Source: Pseudonocardia autotrophica
GTDB lineage: Bacteria > Actinomycetota > Actinomycetes > Mycobacteriales > Pseudonocardiaceae
Direction of reading: 5' to 3'
DNA length: 64,000 nucleotides
NCBI RefSeq assembly: GCF_000717175.1
Contig: NZ_JNYD01000003.1
Location: 496,001-560,000 of the forward strand
Below are positions 42,828-52,006 of the stretch, in pieces (position 1 is the stretch's first letter; every line of letters begins with the position of its first letter). The notes under the pieces were generated by a model. That model ran no database searches. It had not been told where the DNA came from and saw only the letters and a program-made list of their open reading frames with translations. The position numbers were made by a program, and so were the translations under genes.

Positions 42828-44168
42828 ATGTCCCGTCAGAGTCAGGCGCAGAGAGCCGGCTGGGCCGCGTTCTTCGGCACGGCCGTCGAGTGGTACGACT
42901 TCTTCATCTTCGGTACCGCGTCCGCGCTGGTGCTGGGAGACCTGTTCTTCCCCACCGTCGACCCCGCCGCGGGCACGCTGCTGGCGTTCGCGACCTTCGG
43001 CGCGGGCTACCTCGCCCGCCCGCTCGGCGGGATCGTGTTCGGTCACCTCGGTGACCGGGTGGGCCGCAAGAAGTCGCTGATCATCACGTTGCTCATGATG
43101 GGTGTGGTCACCGTCGCCATCGGCGCGCTGCCCACGTACGCGACGATCGGCATCGCCGCCCCGGTCATCCTCGTCGTCCTGCGGCTGATCCAGGGCATCG
43201 CGGTCGGCGGCGAGTGGGGCGGGGCGGTGCTGATCGCGTCCGAGCACGCGGGCAAGCGCAGTCGGGTGGCTGCGGGCGCCTGGGCGCAGCAGGGCGCACC
43301 CGCGGGCAACCTGCTGGCCTCCCTGGCCTTCCTGCTCGTGAGCGGGCTGCCCGACGACCAGTTCACGAGCTGGGGCTGGCGGCTGCCCTTCCTGTTCTCC
43401 GCGGTACTGATCGTCATCGGGCTGGTGATCCGCTCGCGCATCGAGGAGCCGCCGGAGGTGCTCGCGGCGATCCGGGCGAACCACTCGACGCGGCTCCCCC
43501 TGGTCGAGGTGCTGCGCACGGCGCCGACGATCGTGCTCGTCGCGCTGTGCGTCGGAGCCGTCTCGGCATCGTTCGGCACCTTCTTCAAGGTGCTCGGCCT
43601 CGACTTCGCCACCGGTGAGGTGGGCATCGACCGACAGGGCTTCCTGCTGGCGCTGACCCTGATGTCGCTGTTCCAGCTCCTGTTCCAGCCCTTCGCGGCG
43701 CTGGCGGCGGTGCGGTTCGAGCCGATCCGGGTCCTCGTCGTGGCGCTCGTCGCGAGCATCCCCCTGATCCCGGTCTCGTGGCTGCTCATCCAGACGGGCA
43801 GCGTCACGCTGTCGACGATCGGCATGATCGTGTCGCTCGCCCCCATCTGCTGGCTGTTCGGCCTGCTCGGCGGGTTCCTCGCCGAGGCCTTCCCGACCCG
43901 CATCCGCTACACCGCGATCTCACTGGCCTACCAGATCAACACCCTCGTCTTCGTCGCCCCGCTGCCGCTCGTCGGCGGAGCGCTGTTGGACGCGTCCGGC
44001 TCGGTGTGGTCGGTCATCGGGCTGCAGCTCGCGTTCGCGGTCGTCTCGCTGCTGTCGACGCTGTGGATCGCCCGGCGGACCGGGGCCGGGCACCGCGCTC
44101 CGGACACCTCCGTCGACGCCGCCGACCCCACCACCCCCGCCGCCGTGGCCGACGGGCCCGAGCGCTGA
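42828..44168 (+). CDS. MHS-family MFS permease
   Basis: A 446-residue MHS symporter. EWYDFFIFGTASALVLG in helix 1 and GDRVGRKKSL in the helix 2-3 loop are diagnostic, as is GIAVGGEWGGAVL in helix 5. ATG 42828 is preferred to a GTG 6 bases earlier. The tail after about residue 425 is polar and Ala/Asp/Pro-rich. It stands second in the eight-gene operon and should import that operon's substrate, most likely a carboxylic acid. Confidence 0.91.
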   Translation: MSRQSQAQRAGWAAFFGTAVEWYDFFIFGTASALVLGDLFFPTVDPAAGTLLAFATFGAGYLARPLGGIVFGHLGDRVGRKKSLIITLLMMGVVTVAIGALPTYATIGIAAPVILVVLRLIQGIAVGGEWGGAVLIASEHAGKRSRVAAGAWAQQGAPAGNLLASLAFLLVSGLPDDQFTSWGWRLPFLFSAVLIVIGLVIRSRIEEPPEVLAAIRANHSTRLPLVEVLRTAPTIVLVALCVGAVSASFGTFFKVLGLDFATGEVGIDRQGFLLALTLMSLFQLLFQPFAALAAVRFEPIRVLVVALVASIPLIPVSWLLIQTGSVTLSTIGMIVSLAPICWLFGLLGGFLAEAFPTRIRYTAISLAYQINTLVFVAPLPLVGGALLDASGSVWSVIGLQLAFAVVSLLSTLWIARRTGAGHRAPDTSVDAADPTTPAAVADGPER

Positions 44169-44200
44169 CCCGGCCCGCGGGCCGCACGAGAGGACACTTC

Positions 44201-45961
44201 ATGACCATCGTCAACGGTGGCGAGCTCGCCGCCGCCGCGCTGCGGACCAACGACGTGGACGTCGTGTTCGCCCTGCACGGCGGACACCTGGACTCGCTGT
44301 TGTTCGGCCTCCTCGACGAGAAGATCCGGATCGTCGACGTCCGGCACGAGGCCGCGGCCGTGCACGCCGCCGACGGGTACGCGCGGTCGACCGGCAGGCT
44401 CGGCGTCTCCGTCGTCACGTCCGGGCCCGGCGTGACCAACGCGGTGACCGGCGTGGCCGTGGCCGAGGTGGACAGCAGCCCGCAGCTGGTCATCGCCGGC
44501 GCGCCGCCGCTGCGCGACGAGGGGAGGTACGTGCTGCAGGGCGGCGTCGACCAGGTCGCGCTGATGACCCCGATCACGAAGGCCGCGCTGCGGGTCTCCG
44601 ACGTGGACCGCATCCCGGAGTTCGTCGACCGCGCCGTCCGGATCGCGACCCGCGGCCGCCCCGGCCCGGTCTTCCTGGAGATCCCGGTGGACGTCATGTT
44701 CGACCGGATCGCGGCCGACCGGGTACCGGTCTTCCCCGGGGTGCGCAGGCCGGAGAGCGGGGCCCCCACGGCGGCGCAGGCCGCGGAGATCGCCGAGGCG
44801 CTCGAGCGGGCCGCCCGACCGGTCGTCCTCGCGGGCCACGGTCTGCTGTTCGACGCGGCGGACGCGGCCGTCGCCCGGCTGGCCGAGCAGTTCTCGGTGC
44901 CGGTCTACGGCAACAGCCGCGCACGCGGTGTGCTGCCCTACGACCACCCGCTCAACTGCGGCAACGTCGCGGGTCTCGGCGGGGTCGGAGCGCAACCCGA
45001 CCTCGTGCTGGTCCTGGGCGCGCGGACCTCGCAGATGACCGTGGGCAGGCGCGGGGCGGGCGTGCTCGGTCCGGACACGCGGATCATCCAGGTGGACGCG
45101 AACCCCGAGGAGGCGGGCCGCAACGTACCCGTCGACGTCGCGTTCACCGGCAGCATCCGCGCCGTGGCCGAGGCGGTCTGCGAGACGGGCCGGACGGTGC
45201 CGGCGGACCGACGCGGGGACTGGGTGGCGCGCACCAAGAAGACCCTGTACTCGCTGGCCCCGTTCGAGGCCGAGGCCACCGAGCACGAGGCGACCCGGGG
45301 GGACCGGGGCATCCACCCGTACTGGTTCGGCCGGGCCGTCGCGGACAACGTGGCCGAGGACGCGATCATCGTCGGGGACGGCAGCGAGGCCTACCACTGG
45401 GTCGAGCCGATCGCGCGGACCGCGGCGCTCGGCCGCTGGCAGGGCCACGGCTACTTCGGGTGCCTCGGCATCGGCAGCCCGTTCGCGATCGGCGCTCAGG
45501 TCGCCCACCCCGGCGTCCAGGTCGTCCAGGTCGTCGGCGACGGCTCGGTGGGTTTCAACGTGCAGGAGTTCGACACGATGGTGCGGCACGGCCTGCCGGT
45601 CGTCACGTTCGTGAACAGCAACTGCGCCTGGGGCATCTCGGCGCACAGCCAGGACGCGCTCGCCGGGCGGCGGGTGGTCTCGGACCTGCCGCTGACGAAC
45701 TTCCACGAGGTCATGCGAGCCTTCGGCGGGTACGGCGAGCTGGTCACCGAGACCGCCGAGCTCGGCCCCGCGTTCCGTCGGGCCGTCGAGTCGGGGCTGC
45801 CCGCGTGCCTCAACGTCGTGACCGACCCGGAGGTCGTCTCGCCCCGGGTCCGGCTGACCAACGCGGCGATGGCCACCAGTGTCGGTCTGCGCCCCGAGGA
45901 CCGGGACGCACCGGAGGGCAGGCCGATCGCGGTGCCCTACTACGAGCCGCTGGAGCGCTGA
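44201..45961 (+). CDS. ThDP-dependent lyase/decarboxylase, acetolactate-synthase-like
   Basis: A 586-residue ThDP enzyme with the three-domain pyruvate-oxidase fold. The activating glutamate is in VRHEAAAVHAADGYAR (about 48-63). The ThDP-magnesium motif runs from GDGSVGFN to NSNCAWG (about 447-475). The group contains acetolactate synthase, benzoylformate decarboxylase, oxalyl-CoA decarboxylase and 2-hydroxyacyl-CoA lyase. With a CoA-transferase and acyl-CoA dehydrogenase in the operon, a 2-hydroxyacyl-CoA lyase-like cleavage is my preferred guess. ATG 44201 follows GAGAGGA. The long upstream open extension overlaps the permease gene and is rejected. Confidence 0.9.
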   Translation: MTIVNGGELAAAALRTNDVDVVFALHGGHLDSLLFGLLDEKIRIVDVRHEAAAVHAADGYARSTGRLGVSVVTSGPGVTNAVTGVAVAEVDSSPQLVIAGAPPLRDEGRYVLQGGVDQVALMTPITKAALRVSDVDRIPEFVDRAVRIATRGRPGPVFLEIPVDVMFDRIAADRVPVFPGVRRPESGAPTAAQAAEIAEALERAARPVVLAGHGLLFDAADAAVARLAEQFSVPVYGNSRARGVLPYDHPLNCGNVAGLGGVGAQPDLVLVLGARTSQMTVGRRGAGVLGPDTRIIQVDANPEEAGRNVPVDVAFTGSIRAVAEAVCETGRTVPADRRGDWVARTKKTLYSLAPFEAEATEHEATRGDRGIHPYWFGRAVADNVAEDAIIVGDGSEAYHWVEPIARTAALGRWQGHGYFGCLGIGSPFAIGAQVAHPGVQVVQVVGDGSVGFNVQEFDTMVRHGLPVVTFVNSNCAWGISAHSQDALAGRRVVSDLPLTNFHEVMRAFGGYGELVTETAELGPAFRRAVESGLPACLNVVTDPEVVSPRVRLTNAAMATSVGLRPEDRDAPEGRPIAVPYYEPLER

Positions 45962-45994
45962 CCGCAGAATGCGGTTCGAGGAGAGGAGGAGCCG

Positions 45995-46543
45995 GTGAGC
46001 AGGTTCCTGGGCGAGGTGCGGCAGGTCGGCTACGTCGTGCCGGACATCGAGGCGTCCATGCGGCACTGGTCGGTGAACCTGGGGGTCGGCCCGTGGTTCT
46101 ACAAGTACGACATCGGCCTGACCGAGTTCACCTACTACGGCAGGCCCGTGACCCCGCCGGTGGTGTCCATCGCGATCGCCAACTCGGGGCCGTTCCAGGT
46201 CGAGTTGGTCCAGCCGCGCGACGACGCGCCGTCGGCCTGGGCCGACTCGCTGCGGGCCGGGCCCGGCCCGCAGCACGTCGCGTTCTGGCACGACGACGTG
46301 ACGGTGCTGCGGGACCGCCTGCTCGACCGCGGGTACGTCGAGGCCCATGCGGGCCGGGCAGGCACCAGGGGTGGGTTCTCCTACCTGGTCCACCCGCAGG
46401 ACCAAGGCAACGTGATCGAGGTGTCGGAGACCGGCGGGGGGAAGGCCGAGTACTTCGCCCGCATCGCGGCGGCGTCCGTGGGCTGGGACGGCGCCGACCC
46501 GGTCCGCAGGCAGGACGTCACCCCGACGGTGCGTGGACGATGA
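45995..46543 (+). CDS. VOC-superfamily protein
   Basis: A 182-residue VOC protein starting at GTG 45995 behind GAGGAGAGGAGG. VRQVGYVVPDIEASMRHW (about 8-25) opens the first module, and PQHVAFWHDDVTVLRDRL and NVIEVSE form the second. It resembles methylmalonyl-CoA epimerase-like members without being clearly one. It overlaps the following SDR by 4 bp, so the two are translationally coupled. The same VOC-SDR pairing occurs at 16144 and 27166-28526. Confidence 0.87.
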   Translation: MSRFLGEVRQVGYVVPDIEASMRHWSVNLGVGPWFYKYDIGLTEFTYYGRPVTPPVVSIAIANSGPFQVELVQPRDDAPSAWADSLRAGPGPQHVAFWHDDVTVLRDRLLDRGYVEAHAGRAGTRGGFSYLVHPQDQGNVIEVSETGGGKAEYFARIAAASVGWDGADPVRRQDVTPTVRGR

Positions 46544-47394
46544 CCCCGGACGACCTGGGCCACCGCGCCCCGCGCCAGCTCGAGGGCCGGGTGGCCCTGG
46601 TGGTGGGCGCGGGCAACGCGGGCACGGGCATCGGCAACGGGCGGGCCACCGCGATCGCGTTCGCCCGCGAGGGCGCCGCCGTGGTGGTGTGCGCGGACCG
46701 CGACGCCGACGCCGCGGCGCACACCGCCGCGATGATCGCCGGCGAGGGGCACACCGCGGAGGCGGTCCGGCTCGACGTGACCGCCCAGCCCGAGGTGCGG
46801 GCCCTGGTGGAGCGGATCGTCAGCCACCACGGGCGACTGGACGTCCTCCACAACAACGTGGGCTTCGCCGCGCCCGGCGGGGTCGTCGACGTCGACCTCG
46901 ACCGGTGGGACGCGGTCATGGACGCCAACCTCCGCGGGGCGCTGTTGACCATGCGCCACGCCATCCCGGTGATGGTCGCGGGCGGTGGTGGGTCGGTGGT
47001 CAACATCTCCTCGACCGCGGGCCTGCGCTACACCGGCGTACCGTACGCGGCGTACTACGCCAGCAAGGCGGCGTTGAGCCATCTCACCCGCACCACCGCC
47101 GTCGAGTTCGCCGCGCGGGGGGTGCGAATCAACTCGATCGCCCCGGGCATGATGCGCACACCGATGGTCGAACGGGGCACCACGGTGGCGCGCTACGGCG
47201 GGGACACCGACGCGATGTGGGCGGACCGGAACCGGAAGGTGCCGATGGGGCGCCAGGGCACGCCCTGGGACGTCGCCGACGCCGCGGTGTTCCTGGCGGG
47301 TGACCGCTCGCGCTACGTCACGGGCATCGAGCTGGTCGTCGACGGCGGGGTCACCCTCGGATACGGTCTTCGTGACCACGAGGCGCGGACGTGA
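46540..47394 (+). CDS. SDR with expanded glycine loop (GNGRA type)
   Basis: A 284-residue SDR. The nucleotide loop is VVGAGNAGTGIGNGRA (about 21-36), an enlarged form ending in GNGRA, as in the SDRs at 27166 and 47464. HNNVG replaces NNAG, exactly as in the 27166 protein. Catalytic Y-K is in YYASK after SSTAG. It starts in an ATGA overlap with the VOC gene. Dehydrogenation of a hydroxyl next to the VOC product is inferred. Confidence 0.89.
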   Translation: MTPDDLGHRAPRQLEGRVALVVGAGNAGTGIGNGRATAIAFAREGAAVVVCADRDADAAAHTAAMIAGEGHTAEAVRLDVTAQPEVRALVERIVSHHGRLDVLHNNVGFAAPGGVVDVDLDRWDAVMDANLRGALLTMRHAIPVMVAGGGGSVVNISSTAGLRYTGVPYAAYYASKAALSHLTRTTAVEFAARGVRINSIAPGMMRTPMVERGTTVARYGGDTDAMWADRNRKVPMGRQGTPWDVADAAVFLAGDRSRYVTGIELVVDGGVTLGYGLRDHEART

Positions 47395-47463
47395 CCGCGC
47401 CGGCAGCACAGGAGCACCGCCGGTCGCGCCGCCGTCCGGGGTGGACACGGAGGTCCTCCGCCC

Positions 47464-48306
47464 ATGGCTGACGCCACGACCGAGCGCAACCCCCTGCCCG
47501 ACACCTCGGCGGGCACCGCGCCCGGCCGGGGCCGGCTGCGCGGCAGGCGCGTGCTCGTCGTCGGTGGGGGACAGCAGGTGTTCGACGCCGCCACCGACCC
47601 GATCGGCAACGGCCGGGCCACCTCGCTGCTGTGTGCCCGGGAGGGTGCGGGCGTCGTCGTCGCCGACCGGCTGCTCGACAGCGCCGAGGCCACCGTGGAC
47701 GCGGCGCGTGCCGACGCTCCGGCGGGCCCGGTCGCGGCCGTGCGGGCGGACGTCTGCGACCCCGGCGACATCGGCGCGATGGTGGACCGGGCGGCCGAGC
47801 TCCTCGGCGGGCTGGACGGCGTCGTCTACAACGTCGGCATCGGGGTCGGGGCACTCGACCTGGCCGGCGTCGACCCGGCGGAGTGGGACCGCACGTTCGC
47901 GGTGAACGTGCGTGGCGCGGCGCTGACCGCCCGGGCCGCCTTCCCCCGGATGACCTCAGGCGGCGCGATGGTGCTGCTCTCCTCGGTGGCCGCGGTGCGG
48001 CCGTCGAGCAGGCTTGTCGCCTACGGGGCCTCGAAGGCCGCGCTGGCGGGCCTGCAGCCGTACCTGGTCACCGAGGGTGCGGCCACCGGGATCCGGGTCA
48101 ACACCGTGATGCCCGGGCTCGTCGACACCCCGAACGGACGGGCGGCGGGCGCGGGCAGGCCGGACCGGGCGGCCACGGCGATCCCGTTGGGACGCATGGC
48201 CACCGGCTGGGACATCGGCTACGCCGCGCTGTTCCTGCTGTCCGACGAGTCCGCCTACGTGACCGGCCAGACCCTGACCGTCGACGGCGGTCGGACCAGC
48301 GTCTGA
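47464..48306 (+). CDS. SDR with expanded glycine loop (GNGRA type)
   Basis: A 280-residue SDR with the longest version of the loop: VVGGGQQVFDAATDPIGNGRA, i.e. VVGGGQQ, an insertion, then DPIGNGRA (about 32-52). YNVG stands where NNAG is usual, and catalytic residues are in LSSVAAV and Y-G-A-S-K. The tandem position after a relative at 46540 suggests a duplication followed by specialisation for another intermediate or stereoisomer. It begins 69 bases after its neighbour and 24 bases before the acyl-CoA dehydrogenase. Confidence 0.88.
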   Translation: MADATTERNPLPDTSAGTAPGRGRLRGRRVLVVGGGQQVFDAATDPIGNGRATSLLCAREGAGVVVADRLLDSAEATVDAARADAPAGPVAAVRADVCDPGDIGAMVDRAAELLGGLDGVVYNVGIGVGALDLAGVDPAEWDRTFAVNVRGAALTARAAFPRMTSGGAMVLLSSVAAVRPSSRLVAYGASKAALAGLQPYLVTEGAATGIRVNTVMPGLVDTPNGRAAGAGRPDRAATAIPLGRMATGWDIGYAALFLLSDESAYVTGQTLTVDGGRTSV

Positions 48307-48330
48307 GCGCGGTCCGCACGAGAGGAAGAC

Positions 48331-49497
48331 ATGACCCACACCGACGTGTCCGCAGCGGACGTCGAGCTCATCCGTCGCCAGGTGCGCGACTTCGTCCGCC
48401 ACGACGTCGTGCCGCGCGAGCTCGAGATCATGAACGGCGACCGGATCCCCGACGACCTGCGGGCGACCGCCGCCGCGATGGGCCTGTTCGGGTACGCGAT
48501 CCCGGCCGAGTGGGGCGGGTTGGGCCTGGACCTCGCCCAGGACGTCGAGCTGGCCATGGAGCTCGGCTACACGACACTCGCGCTGCGCTCGATGTTCGGG
48601 ACGAACAACGGGATCGCGGGCCAGGTCCTGGTCGGGTTCGGCACCGACGAGCAGCGCGAGGCGTGGCTCGGGCGCATCGCGAGCGGTGAGGTCGTGGCCG
48701 CCTTCGCGCTGACCGAGCCGGGCGCCGGGTCGAATCCCGCCGGGCTGCGCACCCGCGCTCGCCGCCGGGGCTCGGACTGGGTGCTCGACGGGCAGAAGCA
48801 GTTCATCACCAACGCCACGATCGCCGAGCTGTTCGTGGTGTTCGCCCGGGTCGCCGACCCGAGTCCGGGTGATCCGGGGATCGCGGTGTTCCTGGTGCCC
48901 GCGGACGCGGCGGGGGTGACCGTCGGGCCCAAGGACGTGAAGATGGGCCAGGAGGGCTCGTCGACTGCGGCGGTCACCTTCCAGGGGGTCGCCGTCCCGG
49001 CGGACGCGCTGGTCGGCGGGGAGGTGGCCCGCGGCTACCGGGCGGCCATGTCGTCGCTGGCCCGGGGGCGGGTGCACATCGCGGCGCTCGCGGTCGGCAC
49101 GGCTCAGCGCGCGCTCGACGAGTCGGTCGCCCACGCCGCGCAGAGCACTCAGGGTGGCGCCCGGATCGGAGACTTCCAGCTGGTCCAGGCGATGCTCGCC
49201 GACCAGCAGACCGGTGTCCTGGCCGGCCGTGCGATGGTCCGAGAGACCGCGCGCTCGTTCGTCAGCGGGGAAGACCGGCGGATCGCCCCGTCGGCGGCCA
49301 AGCTGTTCTGCACCGAGATGGTCGGGCGGGTCGCCGACCTGGCGGTGCAGGTGCACGGAGGTGCGGGGTACATGCGGGAGGTCGCGGTCGAGCGGATCTA
49401 CCGCGACGTCCGGCTGCTGCGGCTGTACGAGGGCACCAGTGAGATCCAGCGATTGATCGTCGGTGGCGCACTGGTGCGCGCGGCGGGGGTCCGGTGA
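48331..49497 (+). CDS. acyl-CoA dehydrogenase
   Basis: A 388-residue FAD flavoprotein introducing a C=C bond into an acyl-CoA and passing electrons to ETF. AFALTEPGAGSNPAG (about 128-142) contacts FAD, FITNA follows, and YEGTSEIQR (366-374) provides the catalytic base position E367 used by short- and medium-chain enzymes. ATG 48331 follows GAGAGGA. It overlaps the CoA-transferase gene by 4 bp, so an acid activated by CoA transfer is likely its substrate. Confidence 0.94.
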   Translation: MTHTDVSAADVELIRRQVRDFVRHDVVPRELEIMNGDRIPDDLRATAAAMGLFGYAIPAEWGGLGLDLAQDVELAMELGYTTLALRSMFGTNNGIAGQVLVGFGTDEQREAWLGRIASGEVVAAFALTEPGAGSNPAGLRTRARRRGSDWVLDGQKQFITNATIAELFVVFARVADPSPGDPGIAVFLVPADAAGVTVGPKDVKMGQEGSSTAAVTFQGVAVPADALVGGEVARGYRAAMSSLARGRVHIAALAVGTAQRALDESVAHAAQSTQGGARIGDFQLVQAMLADQQTGVLAGRAMVRETARSFVSGEDRRIAPSAAKLFCTEMVGRVADLAVQVHGGAGYMREVAVERIYRDVRLLRLYEGTSEIQRLIVGGALVRAAGVR

Positions 49498-50675
49498 GCG
49501 GCGACCTGCCACTGGACGGGGTCGCGGTCGTCGCGCTGGAGCAGGCCGTGGCCGGCCCGCTCGCCAGCCGTCACCTCGCGGACCTCGGCGCTCGGGTGAT
49601 CAAGCTCGAGCGTCCGGGGGAGGGGGACTTCGCCCGCTCCTACGACGCCGAGGTGCGGGGCCTGGCGACCCACTTCGTCTGGCTCAACCGCGGCAAGGAG
49701 TCGATCGAGGTCGACCTGAGGTCCGGGACGGGCCGCGAGGTCGTCGAACGGCTGCTCGCCCGGGCGGACGTGTTCCTGCACAACACCGCCCCCGGCGTGC
49801 TGGACCGGCTCGGGCTGGGCGTGGAGAGCCTGGCCGCTGCGCACCCGCGGCTGGTCGTGGTGACCATCTCCGGGTACGGCGGCGGCGGGCCGCGCCGCGA
49901 CCGCAAGGCCTACGACATGCTCGTGCAGGCCGAGTCCGGGATGGTGTCGGTGACCGGCACCCCTGACGCGCCCGCCAAGACGGGAGTGCCCAACGCCGAC
50001 ATCGCGGCCGGGCTGTACGCGACGACGTCGGTGCTCAGCGCCCTGTTCCGCCGGGAGCGCACCGGCCGCGGCGCGGTGGTGGAGGTGTCCATGTTCGACT
50101 CGGCGGTCGAGTGGATGGGTCACCCGCTCTACATGCACCTCTACGGCGGGCGGCAGGTCCCGCGGCTGGGGCTGAGCCACGCGGCCATCGCCCCCTACGA
50201 CGCCTATCCGACGGCCGACGGCGAGATCCTGATCGGCGTGCAGAACGACCGCGGCTGGCGGGCGCTGATGGGGGACGTCTTCGCCGACGAGTCCGCGGTG
50301 GCCGATCCCCGCCTCGCCACGAACATCGCGCGGGTGCGTCACCGCGCGGAGTGCGACGCCCGGGTGGCCGCGCACACCCGGCGGTGGTCCACCGCCGCGC
50401 TGGACGAACGGCTCGCCGCGGCCGGTGTGCCTGCCGCGCAGGTCAACGACCTCGCTGCGGTCGCCGTGCACCCGCAGCTCGCGGAGCGCGACCGATGGCG
50501 GACCGTGCACACCCCGGTGGGCGAGATCCGGGGCGTGCTGCCACCGATGACCTTCCGCGACGTCGAGCTGCCGATGGGGGCGGTCCCGGCGCTCGGCCAG
50601 CACACGGCCGCGATCCTGCGGGAGCTCGACCTGCCCGTGCCTGCCGCACCGCCGCGCACGACCGGTCCGCGCTAG
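49494..50675 (+). CDS. class III CoA-transferase
   Basis: A 393-residue CaiB/BaiF-type CoA-transferase with the catalytic aspartate D141 in KAYDMLVQAESG. LDGVAVVALEQAVAGPLAS at the N-terminus and VEVSMFDSAVEWMG downstream are typical. It should load CoA onto the carboxylate taken up by the operon's MHS permease. The start overlaps the acyl-CoA dehydrogenase stop (GTGA). Its stop overlaps the stop of the convergent MHS gene by 4 bp in the sequence CTAG. Confidence 0.92.
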   Translation: MSGDLPLDGVAVVALEQAVAGPLASRHLADLGARVIKLERPGEGDFARSYDAEVRGLATHFVWLNRGKESIEVDLRSGTGREVVERLLARADVFLHNTAPGVLDRLGLGVESLAAAHPRLVVVTISGYGGGGPRRDRKAYDMLVQAESGMVSVTGTPDAPAKTGVPNADIAAGLYATTSVLSALFRRERTGRGAVVEVSMFDSAVEWMGHPLYMHLYGGRQVPRLGLSHAAIAPYDAYPTADGEILIGVQNDRGWRALMGDVFADESAVADPRLATNIARVRHRAECDARVAAHTRRWSTAALDERLAAAGVPAAQVNDLAAVAVHPQLAERDRWRTVHTPVGEIRGVLPPMTFRDVELPMGAVPALGQHTAAILRELDLPVPAAPPRTTGPR

Positions 50676-52006
50676 ACGGGGCGGCTGGGGTCCGGCGCGG
50701 CGGCCTCGGACACCCCGGTGCCCGTCTGGAGGTCCACCGTCGAGGTCTCTCTGATCGTGAGGACGGAGACGAGCGACATCACGCACAGCGCCACGAGGTA
50801 CCAGCCGATGGCCATCGGGTGCCCGGCGCCCTGCAGCGCGGTCGCGATGAGCGGGATCGTCCCGCCGAAGACGACGACCGACATCGAGTAGGCGAATCCC
50901 AGGCCGGCCACCCGGGCGTGGGCGGGGAACATCTCGACCATGACCGCGGAGAGGATGGACGTGCCGAAGGCCATGAAGAGCAGGCCCACCGTCTGCACCG
51001 TGATCAGCACTCCGACGGCCGGGCTGCTCAGGGACATCAGCGGCACTGCCACGAGCCCGGAGCCGACACAGAAGACGATCAACCACGGCCTGCGCCCGAA
51101 GCGGTCCGACAGCGATCCGACGAGGGGCTGGACGGCGATGTAGACGACCAGCGAGACGATCGAGGCGACGAAGGCCACCTGCTGTGATGCGCCGTTGCGG
51201 ATCTGGAACAGGGTGGTGATGTAGGTTCCCCAGAAGTACTGGCCGCCGGTGATGGCCGCGACCAGGAAGAACAGCTGCAGCGAGTACCTGGGGTATCTGC
51301 GGAGCCCTGCGAAGAGTGTGGGACGCGCGGAGCGCTCGTTGATCCCGGCGACGTCGGCGGTCTCGCTGGTGTTCCGGCGGATCCACCAGCCCACGACCGC
51401 GAGCACTGCGCCGAGGACGAACGGGACCCGCCAGCCGAAGTCGTACATCTGCTCCTTGTCCAGGAACAGCGACAGCAGCGCGATGATCCCGAGGGTCAGC
51501 AGCTTGCTGGAGCTGGACGCCACGAACATGAAGCTGGAGAACAGCCCGCGCCTGCCGGGTGGCGCCGACTCGATGAGGAACGCGGAGGCGGACGGGTACT
51601 CCCCACCGGCGGAGAAGCCCTGCAACAGCCGAGCGACCACCAGGATGACCGGAGCGAGGGCGCCCGCCTGGGCATAGGTCGGGCACAGTCCGAGCAGCAG
51701 ACTGCCCACGGCCATCATCGACATGGTCATGACCACGGCGGGCTTGCGGCCGTAGCGGTCCGCGTACACGCCGATGATCAGTGAACCGACCGGGCGGGCG
51801 AGGAAGCCCACGGCGAACGTGCCGAACGCCTCGAGTAGGGAGCCGATCCCTTCCTCGCCGCCGAATATCTGCGCCGCGAAGTAGACGGCCAGGTACTGAT
51901 AGGCGAGGAAGTCGAACCACTCGAGGGTGTGTCCGAAGGTGGCGGCCCGGAGCTGGCGTCCGGGTCGGAACCGCTCGTGCGTGCCTGATGATCGATCGTG
52001 CGCCAT
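50672..52006 (-). CDS. MHS-family MFS permease
   Basis: A 444-residue MHS symporter. HTLEWFDFLAYQYLAVYF in helix 1, YADRYGRKPAVVM in the helix 2-3 loop and GFSAGGEYPSASAFL in helix 5 identify it. ATG 52006 follows GGGAG at the right spacing. It stands alone, between the eight-gene operon and the second LysR gene, and may supply the BVMO operon beyond. The substrate is not known. Confidence 0.9.
   Translation of the reverse strand: MAHDRSSGTHERFRPGRQLRAATFGHTLEWFDFLAYQYLAVYFAAQIFGGEEGIGSLLEAFGTFAVGFLARPVGSLIIGVYADRYGRKPAVVMTMSMMAVGSLLLGLCPTYAQAGALAPVILVVARLLQGFSAGGEYPSASAFLIESAPPGRRGLFSSFMFVASSSSKLLTLGIIALLSLFLDKEQMYDFGWRVPFVLGAVLAVVGWWIRRNTSETADVAGINERSARPTLFAGLRRYPRYSLQLFFLVAAITGGQYFWGTYITTLFQIRNGASQQVAFVASIVSLVVYIAVQPLVGSLSDRFGRRPWLIVFCVGSGLVAVPLMSLSSPAVGVLITVQTVGLLFMAFGTSILSAVMVEMFPAHARVAGLGFAYSMSVVVFGGTIPLIATALQGAGHPMAIGWYLVALCVMSLVSVLTIRETSTVDLQTGTGVSEAAAPDPSRPV

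Noticed and set aside
43928..46405. 825-codon open frame antisense to the MHS and ThDP genes
   Set aside because: Spans several confirmed plus-strand genes and has only shadow composition (Arg/His/Val/Gly/Asp-rich) with no domain.
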